Below, piece by piece: positions 10,031-18,778 of a stretch of 35,146 nucleotides of DNA. A program made the position numbers and the translations under genes. The notes below the pieces were generated by a model. That model did not search any database and was not told the origin of the DNA. It saw only the letters and a list, made by a program, of their open reading frames with translations. Source of the DNA: VFKU01 sp964620045 (lineage in GTDB: Bacteria > Hydrogenedentota > Hydrogenedentia > Hydrogenedentales > GCA-2746185); assembly GCA_964620045.1 (NCBI GenBank), contig CAZUJL010000035.1, positions 1 to 35,146 of the forward strand, given 5' to 3'. How positions within the stretch are numbered: position 1 is the first letter of the stretch; each line of letters opens with the position of its first letter.

Positions 10031-12136
10031 TCATGTCGTGGACAGTTCCACCTTCGTCACCGAGATCTTCGCGGCGTCCGCCGGCGTGATCGCAATCTTC
10101 TTGAACTTGCGCTGGCTGTACAGCTTCTCGGCCTGGTCCGTGTGGTGCGGGGACTTCGGGTCCGCGCTCTGGCCCCACGGCGTTATCGTGTAGGTCTCGA
10201 TGCCGTCCTTACGCATGATCATCAGCGCCATGCTCATTGTGCCGTTGTTGGCAATATACACGCCGGTGTCTTTGTCTTCCTTCGCGCCGACGTTGAACAA
10301 GGTGCGCGTGCGGTTGTTGCTGCCCAGCACGACGCCGTCGGCGGGATAGAATTTTCCGTCGCGGCCGACCTTGTGAATATCGCCCCACGTGACGGTCCTG
10401 CCGTACTTCGCCTTCATTTCGGAGACGGTATCGCTCAGGCCTTGCAGCAATACGAGGTTGTGTTCCGGCGAGAGCGGCTCTTTCTTCAGCAGTTTGTTTT
10501 CATCAACGTTGCCCTGCACCTTTTGCCGCCAGAACATCACGATCGGCGCGGCCGTGCTTTCTTTCACGAACTGGCTGTCCCACGCGAGCAGCGTGTCCGC
10601 GGCCGCCTTGCCCTCGGGCGTAAGCGCCTTCGTGGCGGCGGAATCCTTCAGCGCGTTCTCCAGCGCGAGTTTCCACTCATCCGCGAGCACATCGGTCACG
10701 TCGAAGCAGATCGCGATCGCGTCTTCGACCGTCACGCTGCTGTCCGCGCTGAGCAGATCGAGCGCGCGCTGGCCGCGGGTGTTTTGCGAGTCCCACGACA
10801 CGTTGTAGATGTCCGCCGGGTATTTGTCCGGCGTCATCGGCGAGTTGAGCATCATGTTCGCGGGGCTGATGTTGCAGTTCTGCATATAGCCCTGCGGCGG
10901 GTTCTTGATCTGCACGAGATCTTCGATCGGGTGAATGCCTTTCCACGCCGTCTTCGAGCTATCGCCCGGCACCGCCATCGTCCAATCGTAGCCTTCCGGC
11001 CGAATGGGCACGCGGCCGACGCGCACGTACTGAATATTGCCCTCGCGGTCGGCGAACATGATGTTCTGGTCCATGTACTCGTTCAGGCCCATCGCCTGAT
11101 AGAACTCTTCGTTATTCTTCGCCAGGCACATGCGGTAGAACTGCTCGCCGAGCTTGTCCGAATCGAGGTAGGGGGTCGCGCCGACATACGCAGTGCCGGT
11201 TTCCTTGTTCGGTTCGGAGAACAACGGCCCAAGGTGCGTGTAGCCGGCGGGGCGCATTTCAGCCGCCTTGCCCTTTATTGGAATCTGGATGAATTCGAGT
11301 TTCGCGTTGCGGTACTCGCCGTCGTACTCGTACTGCAACGGGTTGTTCGGGTTCACCTTCACTTCGTAGATATCCGCCGTGTAGATAACACAGGTCGACG
11401 AATCAAAAAAAAAAAAACCGTTGTGCCCAAGGCCAAGCAAGGGAGAGCCGACGATGAAGAAGCCTTGCATCTGGATCGGGTCGCCGAAGACGTGGGCTTC
11501 AAAAAACACCGCCATGCCTTCCCACGTAAGGTGCGGGTCGGTCAGCAGGATGGGCACGCCGTCTGCCGTGCGTTCCTTGGCGACGGCCCATTGGTTCGAG
11601 CCGTTCGTGCGATCGCGATTGCGCGTGTTGTTGAGTTCATCCTGAATATTGCCCAACGGCCAGCGCATCACCATTGCCTGGCCGATCGCGAGAGGATGCC
11701 ACGGTTCGATCGCAATCGCGTACTCGGGGCGCTTCTCCGGATGCGCGGCTTCGTAGGCCTTGATGCCGTTCACGAAGGATGTATACAACTGTTGTGCGGC
11801 TTCGGGAGACGCCGCGAACGTTTTTTTCGCGCGCTCGGCGTTTTTGGTCACGAGCATCGCGTAATCGGTCGTGACGTTATCGCCCTCGTCGCCGAAGGCT
11901 TCGGAGTACCGCCCGATCGCTGTGCGGATGTTCTTGTACAGGTCTTCGATGCGGTCCTCGGCCATGGCATAACCGAGGCCAAAGGCCGCGTCGTTATCCG
12001 TGCCGCCGAGGATATACGGCACGCCCCATTCGTCGCGGTGAATCACCACCTTGCCGGCCGCGGGCCGCTGGGCGGAGGCGAATCCGGCCACGAGAAGGAG
12101 CGTCGAACAAACAGCAAACGTGCGGCGGAAGTGCAT
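10031..12136 (-). CDS. Secreted penicillin acylase family Ntn-hydrolase
   Basis: A 701-residue hydrolase of the penicillin acylase/acyl-homoserine lactone acylase family. It opens with a signal peptide (MHFRRTFAVCSTLLLVAGFASAQ), then an alpha-chain region (HRDEWGVPYI and GLGYAMAEDRIEDLY). At residues 178-184, NGSNQWAV holds S180, the expected autocatalytic cleavage point and N-terminal nucleophile of the beta chain. The ATG at 12136 has AAGGA six bases upstream; the longer in-frame start at 12190 adds a non-signal extension. Such enzymes cleave amides in the periplasm, and the natural substrate cannot be told from sequence. Residues 241-244 are four phenylalanines encoded by a 13-base T run (11405-11417), unusual for this GC-rich gene. 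The gene starts 17 bp after the isomerase stop and is followed by the APH kinase. Confidence 0.92.
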   Translation of the reverse strand: MHFRRTFAVCSTLLLVAGFASAQRPAAGKVVIHRDEWGVPYILGGTDNDAAFGLGYAMAEDRIEDLYKNIRTAIGRYSEAFGDEGDNVTTDYAMLVTKNAERAKKTFAASPEAAQQLYTSFVNGIKAYEAAHPEKRPEYAIAIEPWHPLAIGQAMVMRWPLGNIQDELNNTRNRDRTNGSNQWAVAKERTADGVPILLTDPHLTWEGMAVFFEAHVFGDPIQMQGFFIVGSPLLGLGHNGFFFFDSSTCVIYTADIYEVKVNPNNPLQYEYDGEYRNAKLEFIQIPIKGKAAEMRPAGYTHLGPLFSEPNKETGTAYVGATPYLDSDKLGEQFYRMCLAKNNEEFYQAMGLNEYMDQNIMFADREGNIQYVRVGRVPIRPEGYDWTMAVPGDSSKTAWKGIHPIEDLVQIKNPPQGYMQNCNISPANMMLNSPMTPDKYPADIYNVSWDSQNTRGQRALDLLSADSSVTVEDAIAICFDVTDVLADEWKLALENALKDSAATKALTPEGKAAADTLLAWDSQFVKESTAAPIVMFWRQKVQGNVDENKLLKKEPLSPEHNLVLLQGLSDTVSEMKAKYGRTVTWGDIHKVGRDGKFYPADGVVLGSNNRTRTLFNVGAKEDKDTGVYIANNGTMSMALMIMRKDGIETYTITPWGQSADPKSPHHTDQAEKLYSQRKFKKIAITPADAAKISVTKVELSTT

Positions 12137-12153
12137 GGTAATTCCTTTCGGCA

Positions 12154-13014
12154 TTATGCGGACGGGGACGACGTCCCCTCGGACAACCAAGTCAGGGTTT
12201 GTTTCAAATAGCGTATGTCGGCCTCGGCGCGCACATGCGGGTCGCCGTTACCGACATATTCAATGCACAGCGGGCCAGTATAGCCCAAGGCAGGTAGACG
12301 CTCTAGTACGCGGTAATAGTCGATATCGCCTTCGGCCAGCGGCGTGGAGTAGTCAAAGGTCGTGTTCCGCTGGCGGCAATTTTTCAGATGGAAGTACCCG
12401 ATGCGCCGCGCCAGCGGTTCGAGCGCGGCCGGCTTCCGATCGTCGGCGCTGGTCGCATACATGTTGCCGGGATCGGGGTTCGCCAACAGCGCCGGACTCC
12501 CCACGAGGTTCAATAGGCGCATCGTCGATGCGACCGTGTCATGGATCGTGTTCATGTGGATTTCGAGCGTCAGCAACACGCCGTGCTCTTCGGCCACTTC
12601 CGAGATCAGGTCGAGCCGCTCGGCACACTGCGCGTACAACTCGGGTGTGGCGAGCGCCGAACCGTTCAAGCCGAAGTCGGAAGGCTGCGGGCCGACCAAA
12701 AAACCCGTAAACCCGTTCATGCGCTTGATCCCGCGCTTCGCGCAGGCCTCGATGCCGCGCTTGAGCAGGTTTGCGGCCTCGTTCGCGGCATTGGTATCCG
12801 TCTGAATCAGATCGGCCTTAAAGTCCACGCACGCAATCGGCACGCCGTGGTTCTTCGCCAGTTTCAGGCAACGCGCGAGCTCTTCGTCCATGTAGCTCGG
12901 GTTGAAGTGAATCTGGTGAAGTTCCAGCCCCGAATAGCCAAATTGCTTCGCGGTCCGCAGCGCTTCTTCCAGCGGGTAGTCGCGAAAGGTATATGAATGC
13001 AGAATGATGTCCAT
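12154..13014 (-). CDS. Sugar phosphate isomerase/epimerase-like TIM barrel protein
   Basis: A 286-residue xylose isomerase-like TIM barrel (AP endonuclease family 2 fold). The barrel strands are recognisable: MDIILHSYTFRDYPLEEAL, YSGLELHQIHF, IACVDFKADL, LLTLEIHMNT, ANPDPGNMY, GYFHLKNCR and PLCIEYVGNG. Likely metal ligands are the Glu in LEIH, the Asp in DPGN, the His in YFHLK and the Glu in CIEY. The ATG at 13014 has AAGGA five bases upstream. No signal peptide is visible, so it is cytoplasmic. The gene leads the operon with the penicillin acylase-like hydrolase and the APH kinase and diverges from the ABC transporter genes. Substrate is unknown; members act on keto-sugars, inositols or hydroxypyruvate. 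Confidence 0.85.
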   Translation of the reverse strand: MDIILHSYTFRDYPLEEALRTAKQFGYSGLELHQIHFNPSYMDEELARCLKLAKNHGVPIACVDFKADLIQTDTNAANEAANLLKRGIEACAKRGIKRMNGFTGFLVGPQPSDFGLNGSALATPELYAQCAERLDLISEVAEEHGVLLTLEIHMNTIHDTVASTMRLLNLVGSPALLANPDPGNMYATSADDRKPAALEPLARRIGYFHLKNCRQRNTTFDYSTPLAEGDIDYYRVLERLPALGYTGPLCIEYVGNGDPHVRAEADIRYLKQTLTWLSEGTSSPSA

Positions 13015-13078
13015 ACGGATCCTTGCAGGTAGAGGCTTTTACGATACAAGTTTCCGCGGTGCGAAGCGAGACCCACGA

Positions 13079-13107
13079 TTGGGCGCGCCGCAACCGACGT
13101 GTACAAT
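13079..13107 (+). promoter_or_regulatory. Candidate promoter of the ABC transporter operon
   Basis: TTGGGC (13079-13084), a 17-bp spacer and TACAAT (13102-13107) lie 23 bp before the ATPase start. The -10 is good and the -35 is weak. Confidence 0.45.
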
Positions 13108-13130
13108 ACGTGGACGGAGTTCGGATTAGC

Positions 13131-13793
13131 ATGGTGATCTTGGAAAACGTTCGGCGAAAACTGGGGCCGGGCGTGGAGTTTCGCTGCGATCGCTTCGAGG
13201 CGTCGCCCGGCGCGCACGTCGCCCTCTGGGGCCCGAGCGGCTGCGGCAAGAGCACGATGCTCAACCTGATCACGGGCCTGCTCACGCCCGATGCCGGCAA
13301 GGTCGTCGTGGACGGCCAGGAAATTCAGGGCATGGGCGACGCCGCGCTCGACGCCTTCCGCGGCCAACGCTTCGGCTTCGTGTTCCAGACGTTCAATCTT
13401 CTGAAGCCGTTTACGGCGTTGCAAAACGTAATGCTCGGCATGCAATTCAGCGACACGCAGCCGCAGAAAGAATGGAAACCCCGCGCGACGGAACTCCTGC
13501 AGCGTGTCGGCCTGGGCCATCGTCTGCATTCGAAGCCGACAACGATGAGCGTGGGTGAGCAGCAGCGCGTCGCGATCGCGCGCGCGCTGGCGAACAAACA
13601 GAAGATTGTGGTGGCCGATGAACCCACCGGCAGTCTCGATCCAAAAACCGCCTCGGCCGTGATGGACCTGCTGCTGGAGATGTGCCGCGAGCAGCAGGTG
13701 ACCATGCTGATGGTGACGCACGACCGCGCGCTGGCCGAAATGTTACCCGCGCGGTTCGATTGCTCGAATCTCGTGCACGAGGTGGCCCCGTGA
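13131..13793 (+). CDS. ABC transporter ATP-binding protein (LolD/MacB type)
   Basis: A 220-residue nucleotide-binding subunit. The Walker A motif is GPSGCGKST with K40, the Q-loop is in FVFQTFNLLKPF, the signature is MSVGEQQRVAIARAL (about 139-153), and Walker B is IVVADEPTGSLD. The H-loop is in MVTHDR. The short ATPase and its pairing with a FtsX/MacB-fold permease place it in the LolD/MacB/YbbA group, which power envelope processes or extrusion rather than classical uptake. I chose the ATG at 13131, preceded by GGAG, because upstream residues from 13023 overlap the promoter and do not align with the fold. The last codons overlap the permease start (GTGA at 13790-13793), so the subunits are translationally coupled. 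Confidence 0.94.
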   Translation: MVILENVRRKLGPGVEFRCDRFEASPGAHVALWGPSGCGKSTMLNLITGLLTPDAGKVVVDGQEIQGMGDAALDAFRGQRFGFVFQTFNLLKPFTALQNVMLGMQFSDTQPQKEWKPRATELLQRVGLGHRLHSKPTTMSVGEQQRVAIARALANKQKIVVADEPTGSLDPKTASAVMDLLLEMCREQQVTMLMVTHDRALAEMLPARFDCSNLVHEVAP

Positions 13794-15052
13794 GCCTTTG
13801 GCGCATCGCGTGGGTCTATCTCTGGAACCGCTGGCTGACGACCGGCCTGACGATCCTGTCCGTGGCCATGGCCGTGGGGCTCATCAGCGCCATCCTCACG
13901 ATCCGCAACGAGACTCAGGCGCGATTCGAAGAAGAGCAGCAGGCCTACGACATCGTCGTCGGCGAAGGCAGCCCGCTGCAGCTCGTGCTGAACGCCGTGT
14001 ACTTTCTCGACAATCCCACCGGCGCGATTTCGTACGAAGACTACGAACGCATCAAGGCGCAGGAGGACGTGACCTACGCCTTCCCGGTGGGTCTTGGCGA
14101 TACGTACAAAGGGTTTCGCATCGTCGGCACCGTGCGCGAGATGTTCGACTATCCGTGGGAAGCCGTGGACGGTCGGAAGCGCTATCCGTTCAAAATCGCC
14201 GAGGGCGAATTTTTCAACGGCTCGATGCAAGCCGTGCTCGGTTATCACGTCGCAAAGACGACCGGCCTGAAAGTGGGCGATACCTTCGTCGGCACGCACG
14301 GCCGCGTCGATTTGGGCGACGCCGCGGAGTTCAATCATGCCGAGACGCCGTACACCGTCGTCGGCATCTTGCAGGCCTCCGGCACCTCAAACGACCGCGC
14401 GTTGTTCGTGGATCTGCAGTCCGTATGGGAACTGCACGCCGATCATGACGCCGAACCCGTGCCCACCGACGAACACGCCGGCCACGATCACGAAGCGGAA
14501 CACGGCAAGACGGTGACCGCGGTGCTGGTCGACCTTTATAGCCCGGCGCAACGCTTCGCGTTCCAAGGTTGGGCGATGGAAGACCTGAAACTCACCGCCG
14601 CGATTCCAGTCGTACAAATCATGCGCCTCTACAACCAGATTCTCGGCCCGGCCGTGGTCATCATGATCGCGGTAGGCTATGTGGTGGTCATCATTTCGGC
14701 ACTCTCTATCCTCATCGGCCTTTACCTGAGCATTATTCAGCGCCGCCGTGACCTTGCTATAATGCGTGCATTGGGCGCGTCGGCCTATGAAATCTTCGGC
14801 GCGGTCATGATCGAGGCGCTGCTGGTCACGCTGATGGGCATCGGCGCCGGGTGGGTGCTCGGCAAGGGCGTGGCGTTGGCGCTCGGTCAGTACATGGAGC
14901 GCGCCTACGGCTTCACGATCTCCGGCCTGCACACCAGCCAGGAAGAACTGGGATTCTTCGCCATCGTGGCCATCGTCGGCCTGATTGCGGGCATCCTGCC
15001 GGCCTGGCAGGCCTACCGCACCGACGTCGCCCGCGATTTGCAGGTAAACTGA
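13790..15052 (+). CDS. FtsX/MacB-type ABC permease with histidine-rich extracytoplasmic loop
   Basis: A 420-residue permease starting with GTG at 13790, overlapping the ATPase stop and preceded by GAGGTGG. It has one N-terminal membrane helix (about 16-36) and a large extracytoplasmic domain (about 40-295). The C-terminal part has three membrane helices with the family segment QRRRDLAIMRALGASAYEIF and ends at PAWQAYRTDVARDL. Residues 214-240 hold six histidines and nine acidic residues (for example DEHAGHDHEAEHGK), a run that would bind divalent metal such as zinc. With the ATPase and the DUF3299-like product downstream, this resembles Zur-controlled ABC/DUF3299 clusters of proteobacteria, as I recall them. 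A metal-linked envelope function is inferred. Confidence 0.92.
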   Translation: MSLWRIAWVYLWNRWLTTGLTILSVAMAVGLISAILTIRNETQARFEEEQQAYDIVVGEGSPLQLVLNAVYFLDNPTGAISYEDYERIKAQEDVTYAFPVGLGDTYKGFRIVGTVREMFDYPWEAVDGRKRYPFKIAEGEFFNGSMQAVLGYHVAKTTGLKVGDTFVGTHGRVDLGDAAEFNHAETPYTVVGILQASGTSNDRALFVDLQSVWELHADHDAEPVPTDEHAGHDHEAEHGKTVTAVLVDLYSPAQRFAFQGWAMEDLKLTAAIPVVQIMRLYNQILGPAVVIMIAVGYVVVIISALSILIGLYLSIIQRRRDLAIMRALGASAYEIFGAVMIEALLVTLMGIGAGWVLGKGVALALGQYMERAYGFTISGLHTSQEELGFFAIVAIVGLIAGILPAWQAYRTDVARDLQVN

Positions 15053-15073
15053 AGTCGAATGAGGTAGTACGAC

Positions 15074-15709
15074 ATGAAGCGGCGCACCAAGCGCGACCTC
15101 TCGATACTCGTCGCCATCTTGATGGTGATCGGCGGCGTGGTGTTCGCCAATGGCCAGCTCGGCCGACAAGGCCTCGCCGAAGACTTCGAAAAACTCCGCG
15201 AAACGCTCGAACAGCAACGCGTCAACAGCGGCGTGCCCGTGCTTCCCTGGAAACTGCCGCGCGGCACGAAGGGCACCCTGAAAAAAGGCGCGACCTTCAC
15301 GCCGGAACTCATGGAACACAACGGTAAGGAAGTGTTCATCATCGGGTTCATGGTGCCCGACGAGGAATACCTCAACGTCACCGAATTCCTGATGCTGCCG
15401 ATTCCGCTCGAGTGCTATTTCTGCGCCATGCCGCCGTCGCGCGACGTGTTGTACGTGAAGCTGCGCGAGGGGGAGAAGGCCGACATCGCCATGGAGCCCG
15501 TGCTGATTCGCGGGACACTGAAACTCAACGAAGGCCCCGGCGTAAAGTTCTTCTACACGCTGGAAAACGCCACGCTCGAATCTGCGCTGGAAGGCGGCCA
15601 CCTGACGAAGAAGCGCCTGAAGCTGCAGCATATGCTGCGCGGCCACGAAACCGACGACAGCATGAAGCTGGACGGTGTGGTTGATGAGGAGCGCAGCAGC
15701 TCGAATTGA
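15074..15709 (+). CDS. DUF3299-like membrane-anchored protein
   Basis: A 211-residue protein with an N-terminal anchor or uncleaved signal at about residues 9-27, leaving the rest outside the cytoplasm. Residues 104-130 (EFLMLPIPLECYFCAMPPSR, then DVLYVKL) match the layout of DUF3299, whose members carry FLLVP, cysteine and proline-rich segments at this place. Here the segment holds a C-x-x-C pair (C114 and C117) that could bind metal or be redox active. A beta-rich stretch before it (GKEVFIIGFMVP) fits an OB-like domain. The gene lies 21 bp after the ABC permease with a GAGG site, as third member of the operon. Function is unknown; metal handling is suggested by the permease's histidine-rich loop and the gene order. 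Confidence 0.68.
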   Translation: MKRRTKRDLSILVAILMVIGGVVFANGQLGRQGLAEDFEKLRETLEQQRVNSGVPVLPWKLPRGTKGTLKKGATFTPELMEHNGKEVFIIGFMVPDEEYLNVTEFLMLPIPLECYFCAMPPSRDVLYVKLREGEKADIAMEPVLIRGTLKLNEGPGVKFFYTLENATLESALEGGHLTKKRLKLQHMLRGHETDDSMKLDGVVDEERSSSN

Positions 15710-15734
15710 GCGGCTGCGGCGCCGGTTCTATACT
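15706..15734 (+). promoter_or_regulatory. Candidate promoter of the amidohydrolase gene
   Basis: TTGAGC (15706-15711), a 17-bp spacer and TATACT (15729-15734) end 24 bp before the ATG at 15759. The -35 overlaps the stop codon of the preceding gene. Confidence 0.6.
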
Positions 15735-15758
15735 GCGCCATTCCGGAGTCGTCCGCGC

Positions 15759-17276
15759 ATGCTCGCCGTCCGCCGCCCGCTCATCTTTTTCGCGCTGGTC
15801 GCCTGCACCAGCGCCTTCGCGCAGACTCACGCGCCGCTGCACCTGCAACGCCCCGCGCACCTGCTCATCCTGAACGCGATGATCGTGGACGGCGTCGGCA
15901 CGCCGCCCGAAGGCCCGATGGACATCCTGATTTCGCAGGGCCGCATCGAGCGCATCAGCCCCGCCGGCCTGCAGCGCAGCGAGATGCGCACGGTCGAGGC
16001 CGTCATCGACGCGACCGGTAAATACGTGCTGCCGGGCTTCATCAATATGCACGGCCACCTGCATCCAACCCGCGCCGGCGAGGAAATGCCGCTGCAGTAC
16101 CAGTACAACCTGTGGCTCGGTTCCGGCATCACGACCGTGCGCGACGTCGGCAGCGAAGCGGACCTAATCCTCGAACAGCGGCAGCTCAGCGCGCAGCGCC
16201 TCATCCACGCGCCGCGCTTCCTGGCATATTTGTGGTTCCCCAGCGGTTCCGTGCGCGAAGGGTTCGAGGAAGGCGTGCCGCCGGACGAAAAAGCGATCCG
16301 CCAGATGGTGCGCGATATCGCGAAGATGGGCGCGGACGGCATGAAGGTGCGCCACTTCGATCGCGACACTTTCCGCATCATCGGCGACGAGGCCAAGAAA
16401 ATAAATCTCAAGATCGCGCACCATGTCGGCCTCGAAGATGCCAATGCTTGGGACGATGCCGCCGTTGGCACGTCCACGATCGAGCACTGGTACGGCATTC
16501 CCGATGCCGCGCTCCGCGGTGTACAGGATTTCCCGCCGGACTTTAATCACAACAACGAGCTGGACCGGTTCCGCTACGCGGGCCGCCTCTGGCGCCAGGT
16601 CGATCCGGACAAGCTAAAACAGGTGCTGCAGACCCTCGTCGCGTCCGGCGTAGCATGGGACCCGACCTTCTCCATCTACGAAGCCTGCCGCGATCTGCAG
16701 CGCGCGCTCACCGATCCCGCGCTCGCGCAGTACATGCACCCGGCGCTGGAAGCCTTCTTCGCGCCAAACCCGAACTTCCACGGTTCTTTCTTCTATGGCT
16801 GGACCAACACGGACGAAGCCTACTGGCACGAAAACTTCCGCCTGTGGATGGACGCGGTCAAGGACTTCGCCGGCATGGGCGGCATCGTGACGGCGGGCGA
16901 GGACGCCGGCTACATCTACAAAATCTACGGCTTCTGCTATCTGCGCGAACTGCAATTGCAGGAAGAGGCCGGGTTCCATCCGCTCGACGTGATCCAGCAC
17001 GCCACCTACAACGGCGCGAAGGTGCTCGGCAAATCCAACGAGATCGGTCGCGTCAAAACCGGGTTCCTCGCCGACCTCATCATTGTGAACGGCAACCCGC
17101 TCGAGAACCTGCAACTCCTGATGCCCAAGGGCCTGAACCCCACGCTCGACGCGCAGCGCGGGGAAGACCAGGGCGGCATCGAATGGACCATCAAAGACGG
17201 CATCACCTACCACGCGCCGACGCTGTGGGCGGAAACCCGCACGATGGTGGAAAAGTCGCGCGCGGAACGCCGCTAG
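15759..17276 (+). CDS. Secreted amidohydrolase family metal-dependent hydrolase
   Basis: A 505-residue amidohydrolase (imidazolonepropionase/prolidase-like group). It starts with a signal peptide, MLAVRRPLIFFALVACTSAFAQ. The metal-binding HxH is H98 and H100 in FINMHGHLHP. K196 in GMKVRHF is a candidate carboxylated lysine, H221/H222 (IAHHVG) and H243 (IEHWYG) are further ligands, and the late aspartate is in VTAGEDAG. The C-terminal composite domain ends with the usual TGFLADLIIVNGNPLENL. I chose the ATG at 15759, which has GGAG upstream and begins with the signal peptide. The gene is monocistronic under its own promoter. Its TAG stop overlaps the stop of the convergent glycosyltransferase gene in one CTAG. 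Substrate is unknown. Confidence 0.9.
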   Translation: MLAVRRPLIFFALVACTSAFAQTHAPLHLQRPAHLLILNAMIVDGVGTPPEGPMDILISQGRIERISPAGLQRSEMRTVEAVIDATGKYVLPGFINMHGHLHPTRAGEEMPLQYQYNLWLGSGITTVRDVGSEADLILEQRQLSAQRLIHAPRFLAYLWFPSGSVREGFEEGVPPDEKAIRQMVRDIAKMGADGMKVRHFDRDTFRIIGDEAKKINLKIAHHVGLEDANAWDDAAVGTSTIEHWYGIPDAALRGVQDFPPDFNHNNELDRFRYAGRLWRQVDPDKLKQVLQTLVASGVAWDPTFSIYEACRDLQRALTDPALAQYMHPALEAFFAPNPNFHGSFFYGWTNTDEAYWHENFRLWMDAVKDFAGMGGIVTAGEDAGYIYKIYGFCYLRELQLQEEAGFHPLDVIQHATYNGAKVLGKSNEIGRVKTGFLADLIIVNGNPLENLQLLMPKGLNPTLDAQRGEDQGGIEWTIKDGITYHAPTLWAETRTMVEKSRAERR

Positions 17277-18772
17277 TGCAGGTGAATGACCCAAAACGGC
17301 TTTGAGGCCTTGAGGTAACCGGTATCCGTCTGGATGCCGGCCTCGTCAAGCGCCTTCTTAAAATTAGTGAACCGCCGTTCGTTCGTGAACACCATCCACA
17401 GTTCCGCGTTTTTCGGTCGCTTCGCAGCGTCTAGCAGCTCTTCCTGCTTCGTCGAAGGACGAAACTCCGGCTTCGATCCGCGCCAATAGAATTCGATCGG
17501 CGGCTTGCCGAGCATATCGTCGAGATAAATGATCGCCGGGGCGTTGGACTGCCGCTCGATCGTGGCGGCGAGCCGATCAAACGGCAGGCGTGTGGGGCCT
17601 GGGAAGTAGAAAAGCCCGCCGTGCGCGAGCAGCAACGCAAACGCGGCTCCTGCAATCCATTTAGATCGCGCCACCAGCGCGTGCGCGAGCAGAATGTACA
17701 GCGGGATCGAGGCAAACAGCACATAGCGCACGACGAACATTGGCTTCCAGATATGCGACACAATGAATACCAGCGTCGGCGGCAGGATTAGCCACAGCAG
17801 CAGCAGCGCCACGGTCTCGCGGGGCGATAGGAGGGAGGGTTTTGCAGAATCCTGCGGGGTTCGCAGAATTGTCCGCACGCCCAGCGCAGCCAGGCCCGCA
17901 TGCAGCAGCATCAACGCGGCCGCGGTATAGGGCTCAACCGAGATCAGGCGTTCGCCAGCGCTATTCGTCGGACTCAGCGTGATCACGCCGGAAAACATGC
18001 TGATCAGGTTGCGCACGCTCGGTGTGCGGCCCCACAGCGTAGGCGGATTGATCCACGCGGCCTGCGCGAAGGCGGCCTCCTGATTTAGCGAGCCCAGGAA
18101 GGCATAGAGCGTCAGGCCGAGCAGCAAGTGCAGCCCTGTCCATTCCGCAATCATGCGCAAGTGTTGCCGGCGGAACAGCAACAGAAACGCGAACTGCGCC
18201 GCGCAGAGAAACACCGTGATCGGGTGCGTCCACACCATCGCGGCATTGAACAACATGTGGAGCGCGAGCCATTTGCGGTCCGGGGCGGCCACGAGTTCGA
18301 CAAACGTCCACATGGACAATAGCGACAGTAGCGACGCGAGCGGGTAGTAGCGGATTTCCTGCGAGTAGTGGACATGCCAGTAGAGAAAGCTCAGCCACAA
18401 TACGGTGAGCAGCGCCGTGCGCGCGCCGAGCAGCCGTCGCGTGAGCATGAAACACATGCAGAGTCCCGCGATGCCGCAGATCAGCGGCCACACGCGCAGT
18501 GCGGGAATGTCCGTGCCGGCCACGCGTGACCACAAATATTCCGAGATCATGAATCCCGGCGGCACCGGCGTGCGCGGCAGGGCGTCGCGCACGAACTGCA
18601 CCACGTTCGGGCTGTCGAGGTGTTCGAGGATCATCACCTCGTCGTACCAGACGGCTTCCTGGCGTAGGGACACGAGCCGCACGCCCAGCGCGGCCGCCAG
18701 AATCAGCGCCAATAAAAACCACGTCCGAAGGCCGCCGTTGTGCGCGGGGGCTTCGGACGTGGATTCGGTCAT
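17273..18772 (-). CDS. GT-C fold membrane glycosyltransferase (GT39/ArnT-like, PMT_2)
   Basis: A 499-residue polytopic protein with about ten hydrophobic segments, the first at residues 17-35. The first extracytoplasmic loop carries the acidic pair of GT-C enzymes, D44-E45 in AVWYDEVMIL. A second loop has YWHVHYSQEIRYYPL, typical of dolichyl/undecaprenyl-phosphate-dependent transferases. A soluble C-terminal part of about 100 residues follows the last helix. Members move a sugar from a polyprenyl phosphate carrier to protein, lipid A or polysaccharide in the periplasm. The gene begins 6 bp after the stop of the upstream propeller/toroid gene with only a weak ribosome-binding site, so it probably depends on translational coupling. 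Donor and acceptor are unknown. Confidence 0.85.
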   Translation of the reverse strand: MTESTSEAPAHNGGLRTWFLLALILAAALGVRLVSLRQEAVWYDEVMILEHLDSPNVVQFVRDALPRTPVPPGFMISEYLWSRVAGTDIPALRVWPLICGIAGLCMCFMLTRRLLGARTALLTVLWLSFLYWHVHYSQEIRYYPLASLLSLLSMWTFVELVAAPDRKWLALHMLFNAAMVWTHPITVFLCAAQFAFLLLFRRQHLRMIAEWTGLHLLLGLTLYAFLGSLNQEAAFAQAAWINPPTLWGRTPSVRNLISMFSGVITLSPTNSAGERLISVEPYTAAALMLLHAGLAALGVRTILRTPQDSAKPSLLSPRETVALLLLWLILPPTLVFIVSHIWKPMFVVRYVLFASIPLYILLAHALVARSKWIAGAAFALLLAHGGLFYFPGPTRLPFDRLAATIERQSNAPAIIYLDDMLGKPPIEFYWRGSKPEFRPSTKQEELLDAAKRPKNAELWMVFTNERRFTNFKKALDEAGIQTDTGYLKASKPFWVIHLH

Positions 18773-18778
18773 GCGTGC

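Noticed and set aside
9004..12136. Penicillin acylase plus aminoglycoside-phosphotransferase read as antibiotic-resistance genes
   Set aside because: Both are broad metabolic superfamilies; neighbours (a sugar isomerase) and the lack of resistance-specific features do not support resistance.
9968..12211. Long 747-codon plus-strand frame antisense to the penicillin acylase gene
   Set aside because: It is a GC-codon shadow: His/Arg/Val-rich composition, no recognisable motif and no ribosome-binding site. The minus-strand frame has a signal peptide and the Ntn nucleophile.
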